Positions 41,156 to 54,394 of a stretch of 64,000 nucleotides of DNA are shown piece by piece. Origin of the DNA: Lineus longissimus. Taxonomy: Eukaryota; Nemertea; Pilidiophora; Heteronemertea; Lineidae. Below the pieces are notes generated by a model. That model was not told the origin of the DNA. It did no database searches and was given only the letters and a program-made list of their open reading frames with translations. The position numbers were made by a program, and so were the translations under genes. Within the stretch, counting starts at the first letter, position 1, and each line of letters begins with the position of its first letter. The stretch is from NCBI RefSeq assembly GCF_910592395.1, contig NC_088313.1, positions 3,228,501 to 3,292,500 of the forward strand. The letters run 5' to 3'.

Positions 41156-44100
41156 AGAAACTATATACATTGTTTATCATGCTTGAAGTTGTTCTCTTTG
41201 TCTCCTCTAAAACAGTTGACATGTTTGATTATCGCAGTGATTCTAAAATGTTTCGGTTCAGGAAACATTGCTTAAAAACGTAAAAATATGCATTAGATAA
41301 TGAAAGCACATTCCGAACAAGTTACAACACGCATATATGTATATACCAACTCCATTAGTCTCAATTCAAGACAGTCAATAGTTACAATATCACCCCTAAC
41401 CGAAACAGGAAGGGTTGGCGGGCTTGGGTTGTACTGGTTTTACCCTTTATGTTGTGAGCACACATAACAATCCTAGCCAGGAGCACATTTGCTTTGCGGT
41501 AGCATGTTATGCTTCCTGAGCAATGTGTAAACTAGCCTCGCTAACAACAGCTTAGAATATTTGCTATGCCAAATGTATATTTTCCGCATTTAATGGGGGT
41601 ATTACCTGCTAAAGTGGTCACGCTGGGTTTGTCGAACCTACAGGCCATGCTTGATGTGGTGAAATTATACCTTGCGCAAGCGATCAAATCAAACTGGTTG
41701 ACGCGACAGGCAGTTTCCACCAGCGTGTATGTTGTGATATCTTCAAAAGTGTTATTTTTACCTGGGGAAATGTAGTCATTCCTGCACTAATCTTGGTTTT
41801 CTTGGGATAATCGCCCCGGTTTGTCATTCATTCATTGTCACCCGTGTCCCTTGCATAAACTCTTCGCAAGATAAACTTCCAATACGCCAAGGGGAGTTTG
41901 GTTGAAAATAGCATTCCTGCCAAGTAACGTAAAGAAATCGCTTGAATTACAATGAAACTGGAATCGATAAATGTTTGTGGTGTCTTTTACAGATGATTTC
42001 TATTAAGAATAAACTACCCTTAGGGTACAGAAATTCATTGATAAATTTACGATATGAAAAATCGGATATCAAGTTCCTCACGCCTTTTCCATTCATGTTT
42101 TCGTGAAAGAAAACGTACTCTAATAATTCAAAGAAAGAGTACGCTTCTGATAGTTCAACCACCAGCTCTCCGCTGAAGAAATTGACGATTATCTTCACTT
42201 ACATCATACAGAATCACGGTGTTCATTGAAGGCCTTTTTAAATTAGAAAAAAAAACATACATAAGATGCTTTGACGATACTCGACATGCTTCTCTCTCTA
42301 AGAGCTGTTGCTCCTAAACCGTTCAATTTTTTTTATTGGATATATAGAGTGACGATGTAATCATAGACACCTATACTCATGTCTCATTTAAGGCTATTGA
42401 CATCACTGCGCTCGCTAAAAAGGAAAATGATACAAACCACTGCATGGTAGTGGTATTGTGCGTGATCCTCCGTAATTCTCTTGATGCCATTTTCTACGTG
42501 TGACTATTAGATACAGATTTGCATCATGCCTCCTCTCATTAATGGGTCGTATAAGAAATCGATCCCACACAATGCGACAAAACTCTACGCAATGAGGTGA
42601 CTTCGTGCAGCATCTCCATTAACCTATTAACCTGTTATCACACCTTGCAATTAATTCCTAGAGAAAGTACGTGGAGGTTAAATTGACTAACTATTCTTCG
42701 TCAAACTAGCTTGATTACTACTAGAGGTTGCATACTGGGCCAATAAACGCAATAGGAAAATATTTATCCTTGGTAAATTAGACCTTGGAATGGTGCTAGT
42801 TGTCTGGTATGCTGGTTTGGATACCTAAGATGTTACTTAGCTCTCTACTATTCACAATCGGTATCAGTGAAAAGTGATGAGTTATATTATCCCATGCTTT
42901 CGAACAGCGATGTGTTATCATGTTTAAAGTAGAGACACAACAGTGTGTTAATGATGTTCGGTTTGTGATCGTTTTGGGACTGCATTTGGTAGTTGCAGGT
43001 ATCGTCCAATCACGTATTGCTACTGAATTTTATCAAAACAAGGTAGTGGACGTTTATTGCACAATGCATCCGGAATCCCAGAAACAACGGTCCTCAAATA
43101 TATAGTTCTTAGGGAAGTTTGATCTGAGAAAAATATTAAGTGAGGCGAGATAAGGAGAAAAAAAACGCCATGTGGAAAATCGCTTTCAAAGGACGATAAA
43201 AATGCAATCGGTTTGTAAAAAAATGGCCCGCGGGTTCTTTTCGTTCATCTGAGCACAAACTTAACAATCACATTAGTAAAAAAAGACTGGATGGCGGCAT
43301 GATCGAATTGTCACCAGTAAATCTGCCTGAAGAACCAAACCGCACTGCGTGCCTTGGATAAAAAGGATCTGAACGGGAACCATGTATCATCGGCCGGCAG
43401 GAAACCTGCCCTCCACCGGCCCACAGCCAATATCATAAAGCGATCTGTGAAACATTTATGAATCCCTGTTGGCCGATGATGTCCCCAAAGGAACCGAACC
43501 AGATAAGTGGCAACTGAATTATTTAAACTTGATTCGTGATTACGAATACTGCCCACACGTGCACTGGCGCGGATGAGGTTTGCCAGTGTTCGAGACTGTC
43601 GGAGCTGATGGGTTTGGAAATGATTTTTTCGGATCAAAAACAAATGGTCGTCATAGGCTGGAATATGCCAGGTTACCAAGTGGCAAAATTACCTTTTGTG
43701 AGAGAACACTGATTAATGTCGTATCACAAGTTGGTGCCCTTTTGTTTTCCGGCGGACACGACAATTATATGTGAGGCCTTCGTCATTAAAACTTGCTGAT
43801 GGTCGAATCTGATGTTCCGTGGACTGTCTCCCATCAAGTACAACACTTACATACTGGTAGAAAACATACACACGACACACATGTCGACCTATTGTGAAGT
43901 TTGTTTTGGAACAACTTGCAAGTGAATCTAACTGTCTTTAAGGACAACAAGTTCATGTATTTAGGAAGTTACAAAATAGCCTCTTTGAAGTGCAGTTCCC
44001 TACTGTTTTAACAAGCTACCAACATGGCTGTAAACAAAATGCGCTATAAGAAATCGGTTTATAATTGGCCTCAAATCATTGCCCTACTTCGCTCAAATAA

Positions 44101-45296
44101 AGCCAGCTTACACCCAAGGTCAGAGCAGCCTAACGACCCGGATAATTAATTCCCATGACATCGCCGACATACAGTTTTGTCCGAGGTAGTCTACTCTAAT
44201 CCAATTGTTTTGATGACGAAATGCTATTAGGTCCAATCACCCCACCCTTGCCCGACTCTTATGTGCCTTAATTCAAGAACAAAACACAGTAGACCACATG
44301 TCAAAATGGGCATTGATACATTAGAATATACTAGTATTACACGATGCACACAGCACGGTATTGCATTGTCTGCAGGACTATCATTGTTTTGCTTTCCCCA
44401 AATTCTTTTCCCACTAGTGTGTTTTGTTAACAAATTGAGCCATTGTGCAAGTACTAGAAGGCGGAAAGCAGTGGTCGTGTTTAGGTGCCCACTTATTTTA
44501 GCAAGAAGAAGGCAAATACCCCTTGTCCAACACACAGGTGTAAAAACAATTGACTTTCATGCTCGAATTTGTGCATGTTTTCGCTCCTTCATGTTATTTT
44601 GCTAGGGTAATCGAATCTGTGACATTGTATGAGGGTTTTAACAAAGAAATGTTTTGTCATTTGATTCAGAAATAACGTAAATATTATTGCAAATAACGAA
44701 GTTACTGTGTTTGCAAAGCTTAAATTTGTCTGGCCTCATATCAAATAGACATTATGCAATATTGACAGCTAGCTGTTGTCGCTTTCGAAACAGCTTGAGA
44801 ATGATACTGTGGAATGGAAAAAAGCGACTTTTGCTGGTTGTCCCACATTCTTCCTGGTCTCCCACGACAATGATCAAAACAGCGCCACAGCACATGTATC
44901 CTTGGCGTTTACTTTGATCATGTAACAGCTAGTTGCAGGAAACTGAACATCACTGTCATACCGGTCGTTCAAACATATCGAAACAAGTTTGGTCACTAAA
45001 TTGACGTTAACTTAAACACGGCATTAGAGGGTTTAACTGAAGGAGATAACGCACAGTCAAATCAATGCCAGGTTATTGACCTACCTACTTTTATCCTTTT
45101 AAACAACCAGGCCCTAATATCAATACAATCAAAAGCATAGAAGCAAAAAGAAAGACATTAAAAAAAAAATCTTGGTGTACCAAAGTCTCCCCGAAGTGGC
45201 GAGATAATTGACAATTGTGCTTTGGTTTAATGGAACGTCTTACTATTGAAGTCATCCTTAGTGATGCTGAAGAGTTGTGAAGCTGCAGCAATTCTA
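41156..45296. other. intergenic, nothing recognised
   Basis: No gene or repeat family recognised. Opposite-strand open frames at 43.3-43.7 kb and 44.2-44.6 kb overlap each other and carry no motif, so they are treated as chance. Confidence 0.45.
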
Positions 45297-45572
45297 AGAT
45301 TTGTGACAAATTCTGACACATTTTAAACGGTTTCAAATTGTATAACCCATTATCTAGATCATCGGCCGGAAATACATATACGGCCATCTTGTTCTGCCAA
45401 ACAAGAGTAAAAGTTGCATGACGCGATGTTTTTAAGATTTATGTCAAATTCTACCACGACATATAACGGCTTCGAATTGATATGAATAATTAACCATAAC
45501 ATCAAACGTAAAGAAAACAATGGCCATGGTGTTCTACCGAACAAAGAACATTCTTATTTCGCACGTGATTAA
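45297..45572. repeat. diverged tandem duplication, about 138-bp unit
   Basis: Two side-by-side copies offset by about 138 bp. Copy one has AGATTTGTGACAAATTCT, later ACGGTTTCAAATTG, then CGGCCATCTTGTTCTGCC. Copy two has AGATTTATGTCAAATTCT, ACGGCTTCGAATTG, and TGGCCATGGTGTTCTACC. Order and spacing are kept but many bases differ, so the duplication is old. There is no coding function. Confidence 0.6.
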
Positions 45573-47415
45573 ACTCCGCGCCAATAATTTGATATTTTAA
45601 AATGATACTTAATCTCTTAAATTCATTTTCCGGTCGACGAAACCAGTTCAAATGGTATTTTACCAAAGGGAATTTGCAATGGTTACTGCACCTGCCGTCA
45701 GCATCCGCGTCACTTGAAGACAAGTGATGAGCACTACTAAGCATCCTCATGCATATTCCATGAAAGGTCTTAAGGTTAATTTTTAAATCTACGGATGGGT
45801 TCCAGCCCGATGGTCCTTTAATTGCGTTAAGAAAATATAGAATTACTTGGCGTTTCATTCAGATTTCTCCGGGGATATTTTCTATCAAGTTTTCTATTAA
45901 GGATTACATGTTTATTAATGACCGCTAATCCCCAAGAATCGCATTACTTTCCCCCGTCAATTTCACCCAGAGGACACATTCATCGGCGGTTAGCGACGGC
46001 CTGTTAACTGAAAATCGGAGATAGCATCGTTTTTTGCGATATGTATGCCTCATAAAGCACCGGGCCGCTTGGATATCTAGTGAGATCTAGTTAGATCTTT
46101 ACAAAAGCGTACTTAACGTAAAATTTGCAACTTTAACGGAATGATTTCCTTGCATGTCGTTAAGAGAAACGTCGTTTGAATTTGAAATAGAACGCACCGG
46201 TAGTGAGGGTAGTTTATTCAGCTATATGTGAGTTACTAATGTGTCTGAAATGCCCGTCGGGTTGATATACGTGTGTTTAGAAAAACTTCATCTTGTGAAA
46301 GTTTTTAGCATGGGCAAACTATTTAAATTTACAGTGTACGTTGCTTTTTGTTAGTGATTTGACTAAATTTCTAATATAATTGATAATTTACTAAGATCCC
46401 AGTCCAACCGTTTGCCATTATCTTGCATGGAAGCAAAACATTGAGAGAACGGGAATATCTTTATTACTTTTTAAAACATTAAGTCTTGAGTCTCATAGGT
46501 AAAATCGGAGAATGAACTTTGCAGGACTGCATTAACTACCAGTACATGTAGATATGAATTGTATCATGGCCACACCGATAGAACTTATCATCCCTCATTG
46601 ATTTTGCCCTTGGTGGTGTAGGTCCAGCTCGGGGGCGAATCGATGATGTTAGCTAAAATTCTCACCTGAATTAAGCGTTCATTCATTCAGTTGAAATTGT
46701 TAATATTGATTCATTGGATGTTACGTGCGAACTTTGTGGGACGCCTCCAAGGTCTGGCCGGCTGAACCTAGAGACCCCGGGTTCAGATGAGTACGTACAG
46801 TGAACGCATCGCGTGCGAACCCTACTCACTACTCAGTGATTGGTGCTCTAATGATGGTAATCTCCGGGGAAGGGACGATTATGAGGGGCGGATACGGCGC
46901 CAAATCGAGATTGGGCCTACATTGTATTGAAAATCGTAAATAGATCAACTTGGTTATTAGTCTATCAATAAAACATGTAATATCTGCTCACCATGTAACC
47001 TTATGAGACTGCATTGATCATCATTTTCCAATCATTCCATCATAATATAATCCCATAGGACTTGCAACCGAGTCATCACCTACTGTAATGATCTAATTGG
47101 TTCGCAATATTTCATGAATACAATAAAAGAAACGCCTTCAATCTGCTTTAATGAGCTGTTTCTAATTGAAAATTTGAAAATTTTGAAAATTTTGAGTTGA
47201 GATGGAATTCTTATGACGATTGGGCTCCGTGGGTGGTGGCGCTGTTGAGAAACAACTGTGCAGTTTGCTCGTTTTCTTTCCAGATTATGAAAAAGCAAGA
47301 TGACAACAATTGCAAATTCGTGATCCAATTTCTTGAAAAATGCAGTGCAAGTATCTCTTCGTTCTTGAAGGTACGAAAGTAACGTAAGATCATCTTGATG
47401 TAAACAGAGGAACAA
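45573..47415. other. intergenic, nothing recognised
   Basis: No supportable gene or RNA. Open frames at 45,502-45,858 and 47,080-47,421 (minus) have no motif. Confidence 0.45.
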
Positions 47416-47506
47416 CATCAAGGTCCAACCGGGGATTGAACCCGGGACCTCTCGCTTATAAGGCCATCACTCTACCGACTGAGCTAAAGGGAATTTCCCC
47501 TCTAGC
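47416..47506 (-). repeat. tRNA-like unit (SINE head), copy 1
   Basis: Read on the minus strand, this contains a perfect pol III box A, TAGCTCAGTCGGTAGAG (47,470-47,486), and box B, GGTTCAATCC (47,433-47,442). The T-arm folds well (CCGGG-TTCAATC-CCCGG). An aligned anticodon loop would be CTTATAA, giving UAU. However, the expected acceptor 5' segment does not pair with the 3' segment, and the anticodon stem has two mismatches. That argues against a functional tRNA-Ile and for a tRNA-derived repeat. The sequence beyond the T-arm (CCTTGATG, then TTCCT and TGTT-ACAT) is shared with the second copy, as expected for a SINE body. Confidence 0.6.
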
Positions 47507-47668
47507 CTGGGCTAGTAGGAATCATCCCACCACTACATACTCCCCTGTTCAGGAAAGTTGTGTCCGTGATACAAAGGGTTAATCCATTATCCAAAGACAC
47601 ACCAGCATCTGAACAAATTATTAGTACCCTTTTTACCACGTTGGGCGCAAAATGTAACATAGGAAAAT

Positions 47669-47758
47669 CATCAAGGTCCAACCGGGGATTGAACTCGGGA
47701 CCTCTCGCTTATAAGGCCATCACTCTACCGACTGAGCTAAAGGGAATTTCCCTCTAGC
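47669..47758 (-). repeat. tRNA-like unit (SINE head), copy 2
   Basis: Nearly identical to copy 1 and in the same orientation 253 bp away, with box A TAGCTCAGTCGGTAGAG (47,723-47,739) and box B AGTTCAATCC (47,686-47,695). The few differences include one base in box B and one fewer C in the TTTCCCC run. The acceptor fails to pair here too. The flanking sequence after CCTTGATG resembles that after copy 1. Either two insertions of one SINE or a local duplication would explain the pair. Confidence 0.6.
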
Positions 47759-48595
47759 CGTCTGGTGAACGAAAGGAACAGCCACTTGATATGCAAGTAT
47801 GAGCTGGCTATCCGATATCCATGTCCGTGGACTGCCGTTGCTCCCGAAATCAAAAGTGTTCATCCGACACGATATCTTATGAAAAATCAAAGAACGAGTG
47901 ATCAATTATGCTCCAGTCCTATGTTCATAATTCGAACTCAGAACTGAGCAAGATGGATAACCTTACACCGACCCTGTAGCGCCAAACCTTATTTGAACAT
48001 AACATGTCGCGGCCTTTTTCGACAAACTGATCGGAAAATCCATCTTTACTTTGTCGGTGTCTTTTTAATAGGATTACAGGTCAGCCAGCAACCTCTGTTC
48101 GACGGTAGATAATGGTGACATAAAAATGACTCAGAGACAATTCACGCCGCGAATTAATCGCCAATAGAAATATGTAAAGAAAATATCTGCGGGATATGAG
48201 AACGACAATGCTGCAGCGTCGCCTTGTTGTTTTTGATCGCAGCGGTTGGTTGCATCTGAGATCTCTGGTGACTGTGATGGCGCTGAAATATCAATTTTGA
48301 GACTCGGCATTTTTAGCGATCAAAGGATAATGGACTCACATCAACTGAAGGAAATCGACGCATATTGTCATGCATTCGATCGGGTGCATCTCATCTCGTA
48401 AGTGCATGGTATTCTAGTTGATTTCATTAGAAACCACAACACATTGCATGTACTGAGGGAAGAGAAGTCTTCGTGCACTATGTATAAGGTTCCTTAATCT
48501 TGAAGTTGGACAACAAAATCTCACACCTATGTACATTTATATATCATGTCAAAAGACATTAAAGTAAAACATCAACAACGTGTGAGTATTCATTG
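47759..48595. other. intergenic, nothing recognised
   Basis: Unique-looking AT-rich DNA with no gene or repeat I can support. Confidence 0.45.
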
Positions 48596-48804
48596 TACCA
48601 TCAACAATCATGAGAGTGGCGATAGCTCGTCAGAATACTCAAACTGCCGTTCGAATGATGTTAAGGCAAATTTTGTATTTGCGTTTTCTTACATGTAGGG
48701 GTATCCTAATACCATCACTTGTGGCGATAGCTTGTCACAATATACTGCACTTCAGATGGTGTTAATGCATTACATGTATTTGTATTTACTTCTGACTACC
48801 CTAA
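48596..48804. repeat. diverged tandem duplication, about 95-115-bp unit
   Basis: Copy one (48,596-48,707) carries TACCATCA, GTGGCGATAGCTCGTCA, TTTTGTATTTGCG and TACATGTAGG. Copy two (48,710-48,804) carries TACCATCA, GTGGCGATAGCTTGTCA, TACATGTATTTGTATTTAC and CTACCCTAA. Landmarks are in the same general order with indels. No coding role. Confidence 0.55.
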
Positions 48805-51800
48805 TTTTAATCAACAGAGTGACCAAGTTCGAAATGCCTGCCTCTCTTTGAAGGCCTTACAGCCTTCGATCCCCACCGGCCATTTTTTGGCCTCATCGTG
48901 TTCAGTAGCCATAAACATTTAAAGTTTGTACAGTCTTCAACAGGCAGAAAATCTTCAAATCTCAACTTTCGGCATCTTGAAAGATCTCCGTGTTGACTCG
49001 GCTCCAGGGCCAGTTGTGTTTTCTCACGTTAGGTTCTCGCAAGTCGGTTAAGATTACAATTCAGGGGCAACACAGGGTTACAACATCCGCTGCCGAGGTG
49101 TAAAAGAGGAAGTGAAAATTAAATCGGTCAGTATTATTATCTTTAGAATCTTCTCCTGAAATGGAGTGTTGTGATGGTAATTTTACTAACGTAAACGTAT
49201 CGCTTACAACCTGAGGTGTATCGCTTGAAACCTGATGTATTATTACCCTTTAGCATAAAAGTGCTGCAGCCTGCAAGGAAAATGAGCAGGGGGCATAACA
49301 TTTTTACGATTCAGTAGCCAATTTCATTCTACCTATCAGGATTAAAATTCAGAGAATGAGTCAAGGTATATCAGAAAGCCATGAATCACATGCATTTGAT
49401 TTGTTTGGATGAAACCAATTGAGAAAACCATCAAGCGATTCTCAAGATTGACCAAGAAGAAATGAATGGAAGGCGTAACATAAAGCGTTGATTTAAAAGT
49501 CTTGTTTTTCATGTTGTACGTGTATACTACTTGAGTTTTCGCGTTGGATTTGATAGCTTTTATGAAAATTTTCGGTCTGAAAAATTCCTTTAAGTACATA
49601 TACACGTAGCGTTGGTAAACGCGGGGCATTCATTAAACCACCTCCATGTACCAATTGTGTTAATAAACCTCTGAGCCAAGGGTACTAAATATATTTTTGT
49701 AGGCCTATAATCCAACTTCTTACATATATTCTGCTTTGTCGTTATTTCAGTAGTCATTCCAGCTGATTTATTGGACCATTTAACACATAAAACATCCATT
49801 AAACACACATCTTTTGAACAGCTCACGCAGGCAATGCCTCACTAGCGATATCATAGCCATTAATCGCCTTTGCCCCGAATTCGTTAGACAATTAACCATC
49901 AATTTTCAGCCATTAAGGTAAATTAAGGTTGATATCGTCCCTATTCATCCAGAAACGGAGGTGATATTTCAGTGTCTCTCGCATCACAGCCTTTAGAAGT
50001 AAAACACACGCCATTAAGTTGGTTTATGAGGAATTAAATCTAGGAAAATTGCATTCACTACCAAAGGTTGTTAGGTTTTACCAAGGAATTGGTCAATCGT
50101 CTTTTAATTTAGTTAAGTTTACCTCTGTTTTAAGACCTATGGAAATTTGTGAAGGTTGTTGTTATCACCGTACGTGTACCTGGCTAATACAAAAATTAGA
50201 TGAACTCCAAAAATAAGCTCCCAACATGCAAATGTCTTCGTTCTATTTTGTCTATTCGCCAGAGCTGATGTCACAATGACGACTCAGACCAGCTCATTTA
50301 ATGCGCCCCTTTCGGCTCGGTGCAAATAGAACATATCAATAAAAAGTTTAAAGTGATATAAAATTCAAACAGCCACTTCGCTGCTTTAATCGCGTATTGC
50401 AGTCTCGGCTTGATGCTAAAGTAATGCTGGGATTACCCTGGTAGCGGGTAACCAAGTTAAAGAGGTGATCTAATGGGACCATAAAAACTAGACCCAGGAC
50501 GCAAGTTTATGATCATCATTCTAAAGAGCATTAATCTGCAGAATCCGACCATGAACTTGATGAGAAACTTGGTTATAAAAGCAGTCATCTATGTAAATAC
50601 GCCTTTTAGAGACCTGCTTGATATTTATCGCTTATAAAATATTGAAAGATTCAGATGCTCACGGTAGCATAAACGGTTAGTGCTTCCTCATGCATATCTT
50701 AGTTGTTAAATTCGCGAGATGGAGCATCTTCCCCGCTGTGCCATGAAGGAGGAACTTGTTTGGAACTTATTGGAACTCACATATCAATGGTTACTCTAAG
50801 ATCAATTCTGAGATAGATGACATTTCATTTCCCTGCAGATGGGTTGAGTTGAATATTTGAATTAGGCGCCGCATTGATGTGAAATTGAAATGGCTATCGC
50901 GAATCAGTGAATTACAGCAGTTGACCTGTATCCAAAACTCATGAATCAACTGAAAAAAGACAGTTTATTTACACTGAGTACATTGAACGTGTGTACATGT
51001 ATGTACAAATCGTAGCTCGTGTCCACTTAAGTTATCTGGGCCTGTTCAATAAGGTTAGCCACAAACTTGACATTAACCGTAACCTACATGTAGCATTAAG
51101 TCTTATTGAACGACTGAAGAAGATAACGCCAAGTTATTTTAACACCAGCGTTATAGTGACTCAACTCATTTTGAAAAACCTGGGCCTGTTCGAAATGATA
51201 CAAGTTGATTAGAAATTTGAACTTCATTTTCCGAAAAAACCGCTTCACGAACTTTAAGTGAACTGGTAAAGCACTGATTGAGGCCCAGCTGGAAATGGTG
51301 AAAGAACTTTTCCTGCCGGGAAGCTCATGCCTGTTGCTTATAAGAGGAGTGTATACGAATGCACAGAAAATACACAATATCACCTTTAAAAGGATGAAAA
51401 ACTCACTCATCGCACGAAGATAAAGTCATGATGGTGGAATAGCAGAGCTGAAAACACTTTTGCACCTGTGCATTCGCTGTGATGCCCCTACTGTTAGCTA
51501 GGTAAAGAAGAACCACACGAGCAGCCTTGGAAATCACTCGGTGATAATTCCATCAGTATTGTGTTCACGCCGTATAATGAACTGCTTCCTCCTGGTGCAC
51601 TAGACACCCTGGTCTTGCAAGTGATTCTTACAATAATGAACGCCGCCCCTGTTGAGGATGATTATTTGAACATTCATGGATCGGGGAAGAAAAGCTGCGG
51701 TTAGCAATCAATGTTTGTGCTATCTATGAGGAAGAAATAAGCATTGGTGTCCGCTTTCAAAGTGCAAATGATAGTCAGGTAGTACAGGAAGTTCCGTGTA

Positions 51801-53894
51801 CTCTCAGTGCGATGCGATGCACTGGCCTTTTCAATAATCATGATTATGACTTCAGACATATAAATGGAAAACGCGTGGTCGATTTTGTTTGCCACAGACG
51901 ATGAACGAAATCAAAATTTTCCAGCAGATTCTTTAACACTGCAAAGCGTTAATGAATCGATTAAGGTTCAAACCGATACTTAGACTTTATAGTTGTCGCT
52001 ATTTGTCATGGTGTCTGCGTCTCAAATGCATAACCTCGTTTCATTGTATGAGCTCACTAAATGACGATGTCTCGGGGAAGTATCTGATAACGCTATTGTC
52101 GACGCTCCTACTGTTTTGCACTGGAGTTCGGCCATCTAACAAGGCTGTTACCTGCCAAGGTTCCAATTTCACAAAACAAGCAGATATACAAAGATGAAGA
52201 AAAGAGATAAATCGTTTGTGCTTTTTCTAGCCGTATCGTTGCCACATTCTTAGCAATTCACAGGTTAACTATATCATCGTTTATTAATGGTATAGTGATG
52301 CAGAAAGCGAGTTTCAGAAGGGAAGTGCGCCAATTGGCATACGTCGTCTTCTGGACTATAAGCGTTGAAGCAATACCAGAACTCCAATTATCTCAAGACA
52401 ATTGCTTGTCATCATGTGGCTTATCGGTTGAGAGGTTTACCCTGAATTATATGAAATACGTTGTTTGTGCGTCTTTTCTTTGACTCCTTAATACGGTTTT
52501 CGTAACGTTTATCTCATAGACCATACCACAGTCATGACAGCATGCACGGGCCAAGGTAGTGTACTGTTTCCCACGAAAAGTCCGACAAAACCTCATTGCC
52601 TGATGTCTCACAGTGTCTCCTCTGTCGTTGTCCTGTTTCTTGCCCAGCATCGTTGCTCTGGTATTTTGGAACAACCTGTACTAACTACAGCAAACACAAT
52701 GCATAATCCGTATGATGCTCTGCATCTTCGATATGGGTCCTTCATTTGTCGAGCTCCACATCGTGAAATTGTTATCTCTGAGATTACAAAAGGGCTACAT
52801 TCCACTATTAGATATTTTTAACTGAGGTATGCCGTTAAAGATCATTCAGTTAAAATCAAACAGAGATTGCGTTTAATGGTTCAAACTGTAAATTTAAATC
52901 GTATTGTGTTTTCGCAAGGGTTCAAATGTGTGAAATGACAATGGCGTGCCTCTGCATATGATTTGAACGATAGACGCCACAAATGAAGATAAATGTGGGT
53001 GAAAAGGTCAGAGATTTTGTCCCCTCTTCCGTGTTTTATCTCCCTAAACTGATTTAAAATGCCAAGTTTGAATAATGACTTTTGGGAATGAAATATCCGA
53101 ATTATGGATGTGATGAAGATAAGCTCTTCGTGCCTTTTGCTGCATTGATATCCCCTTAATAGTTCATTCAAAATGTCAACTTGAAATGGATTTCAAAATT
53201 TTGATGCGGTACATGTAACTCTTTCGTGCTGTTTCGTGAATTGTGTTTTTGTATTCTGTGTCCCAAAGGTAGTTGGTTGCATACTGAGTCCTTGGGTGGC
53301 ACCCCCGGGGAATCCTAGTGGCATTTATCAAGTCGAAAGCTGGCTACCGAAAAGGTACGAGTTGCTATTGTCTCATTATGTTTAGGAATAAGTTATGGTC
53401 TTCAAGGTTCCCTCTTTGCGCTGGTAGTCATAAGCTCCATGCATTACAAATCACTTTCAAAAAAGGTAAGTTATGACAACTTATCTGCATCGCCACATAT
53501 CCAGTCACAAAAATAAACATAGCAACTGAGAAAAAACCCAAAGGAAAGCCACACTGGCGAACACACTATGGCCGACAGTGCAAACATCAACATAAGATTA
53601 CCAGAATGATAAGACAGACCAAGAAAATACAGGTATCGTCAGAAAGAAAAGCAACATTCAGACTTCTCACAGACAAAGATTGCGTGATTCTGAAAAAAGC
53701 TCTGCTGTGAGTGATTTCATCACACGGTCTTTCTGTTGTTACTAGGTTTTTGCTTCTCGCGTGGCATTTGGAAACTGATGATGAGTTTTGGCAGGAGCCT
53801 GATTTCGAATGCTAAGGATGATCATGAGCCGAATCTAAATGTCGTGTTTTGTCTGTAAATCTCTGCAACTGACTTATCTTGGCGGGCACGCGTC
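48805..53894. other. intergenic, nothing recognised
   Basis: No gene supported. A 10-bp inverted pair, GTTCAATAAG and CTTATTGAAC (about 51,044 and 51,104), could form a hairpin. A weakly similar pair of about 110-bp segments lies at 52.9-53.2 kb. Neither is enough for an element call. Confidence 0.4.
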
Positions 53895-54392
53895 ATTTGT
53901 TTTCTCAGTAACTTCTATCGCCAGGCTGCCCGGCTTGGGTTATCGATCCGAAGATAGCTACCGTATGGTGTGTGTCATGAGTTGGCAAACCTTCTGTCTA
54001 GTTATGAACAATTTTGATTTTGCTTGAAGGGGCTCTAGCCTGCTCGATGTACTGATCAGGGTTACATCATCACACATGGTATTTTTTTCTTAGTTACTTC
54101 GATCCATTACTTGTTTGTCAAGATTGGGGTTGTCGATCTGGTGATAAAGCTACTGTATGTAGTGTGTCATGAGTTGGCAAACCTTCAAGACTGATGTGTT
54201 GGCAAGACTTCTAGAGTTATGAGTTGGCAAACTTTCTGGAGTTATCAGCAACTTTGATTACACCAAAGTAGACACTAATTTGCTCCCTGTGATGGGTTAG
54301 AGCATCACAGACAGCATTATTTTCTTCGCAGCTTGTCCCGTTAGGCCACCGATAGCTGCAGTATGGTGTATGTCAAAATTTGTTGGCATGAA
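53895..54392. repeat. diverged tandem repeat, about 2.3 copies of a 190-235-bp unit
   Basis: Three successive segments share a set of landmarks. The first is a TTTTCTCAGTAAC / TTTTCTTAGTTAC / TTTTCTTCGCAGC start. It is followed by a GATAGCTACCGTATGGTG / AAAGCTACTGTATGTAG / GATAGCTGCAGTATGGTG block, and then GTGTCATGAGTTGGCAAACC or a decayed form of it. Copy two has gained extra internal copies of GAGTTGGCAAACTTTC (near 54,220). The third copy is cut short. The divergence suggests an old array. Confidence 0.6.
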
Positions 54393-54394
54393 AC

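Noticed and set aside
47416-47506. Functional tRNA-Ile (UAU) gene
   Set aside because: The acceptor stem does not pair, the anticodon stem has mismatches, and homology to copy 2 continues beyond the tRNA part.
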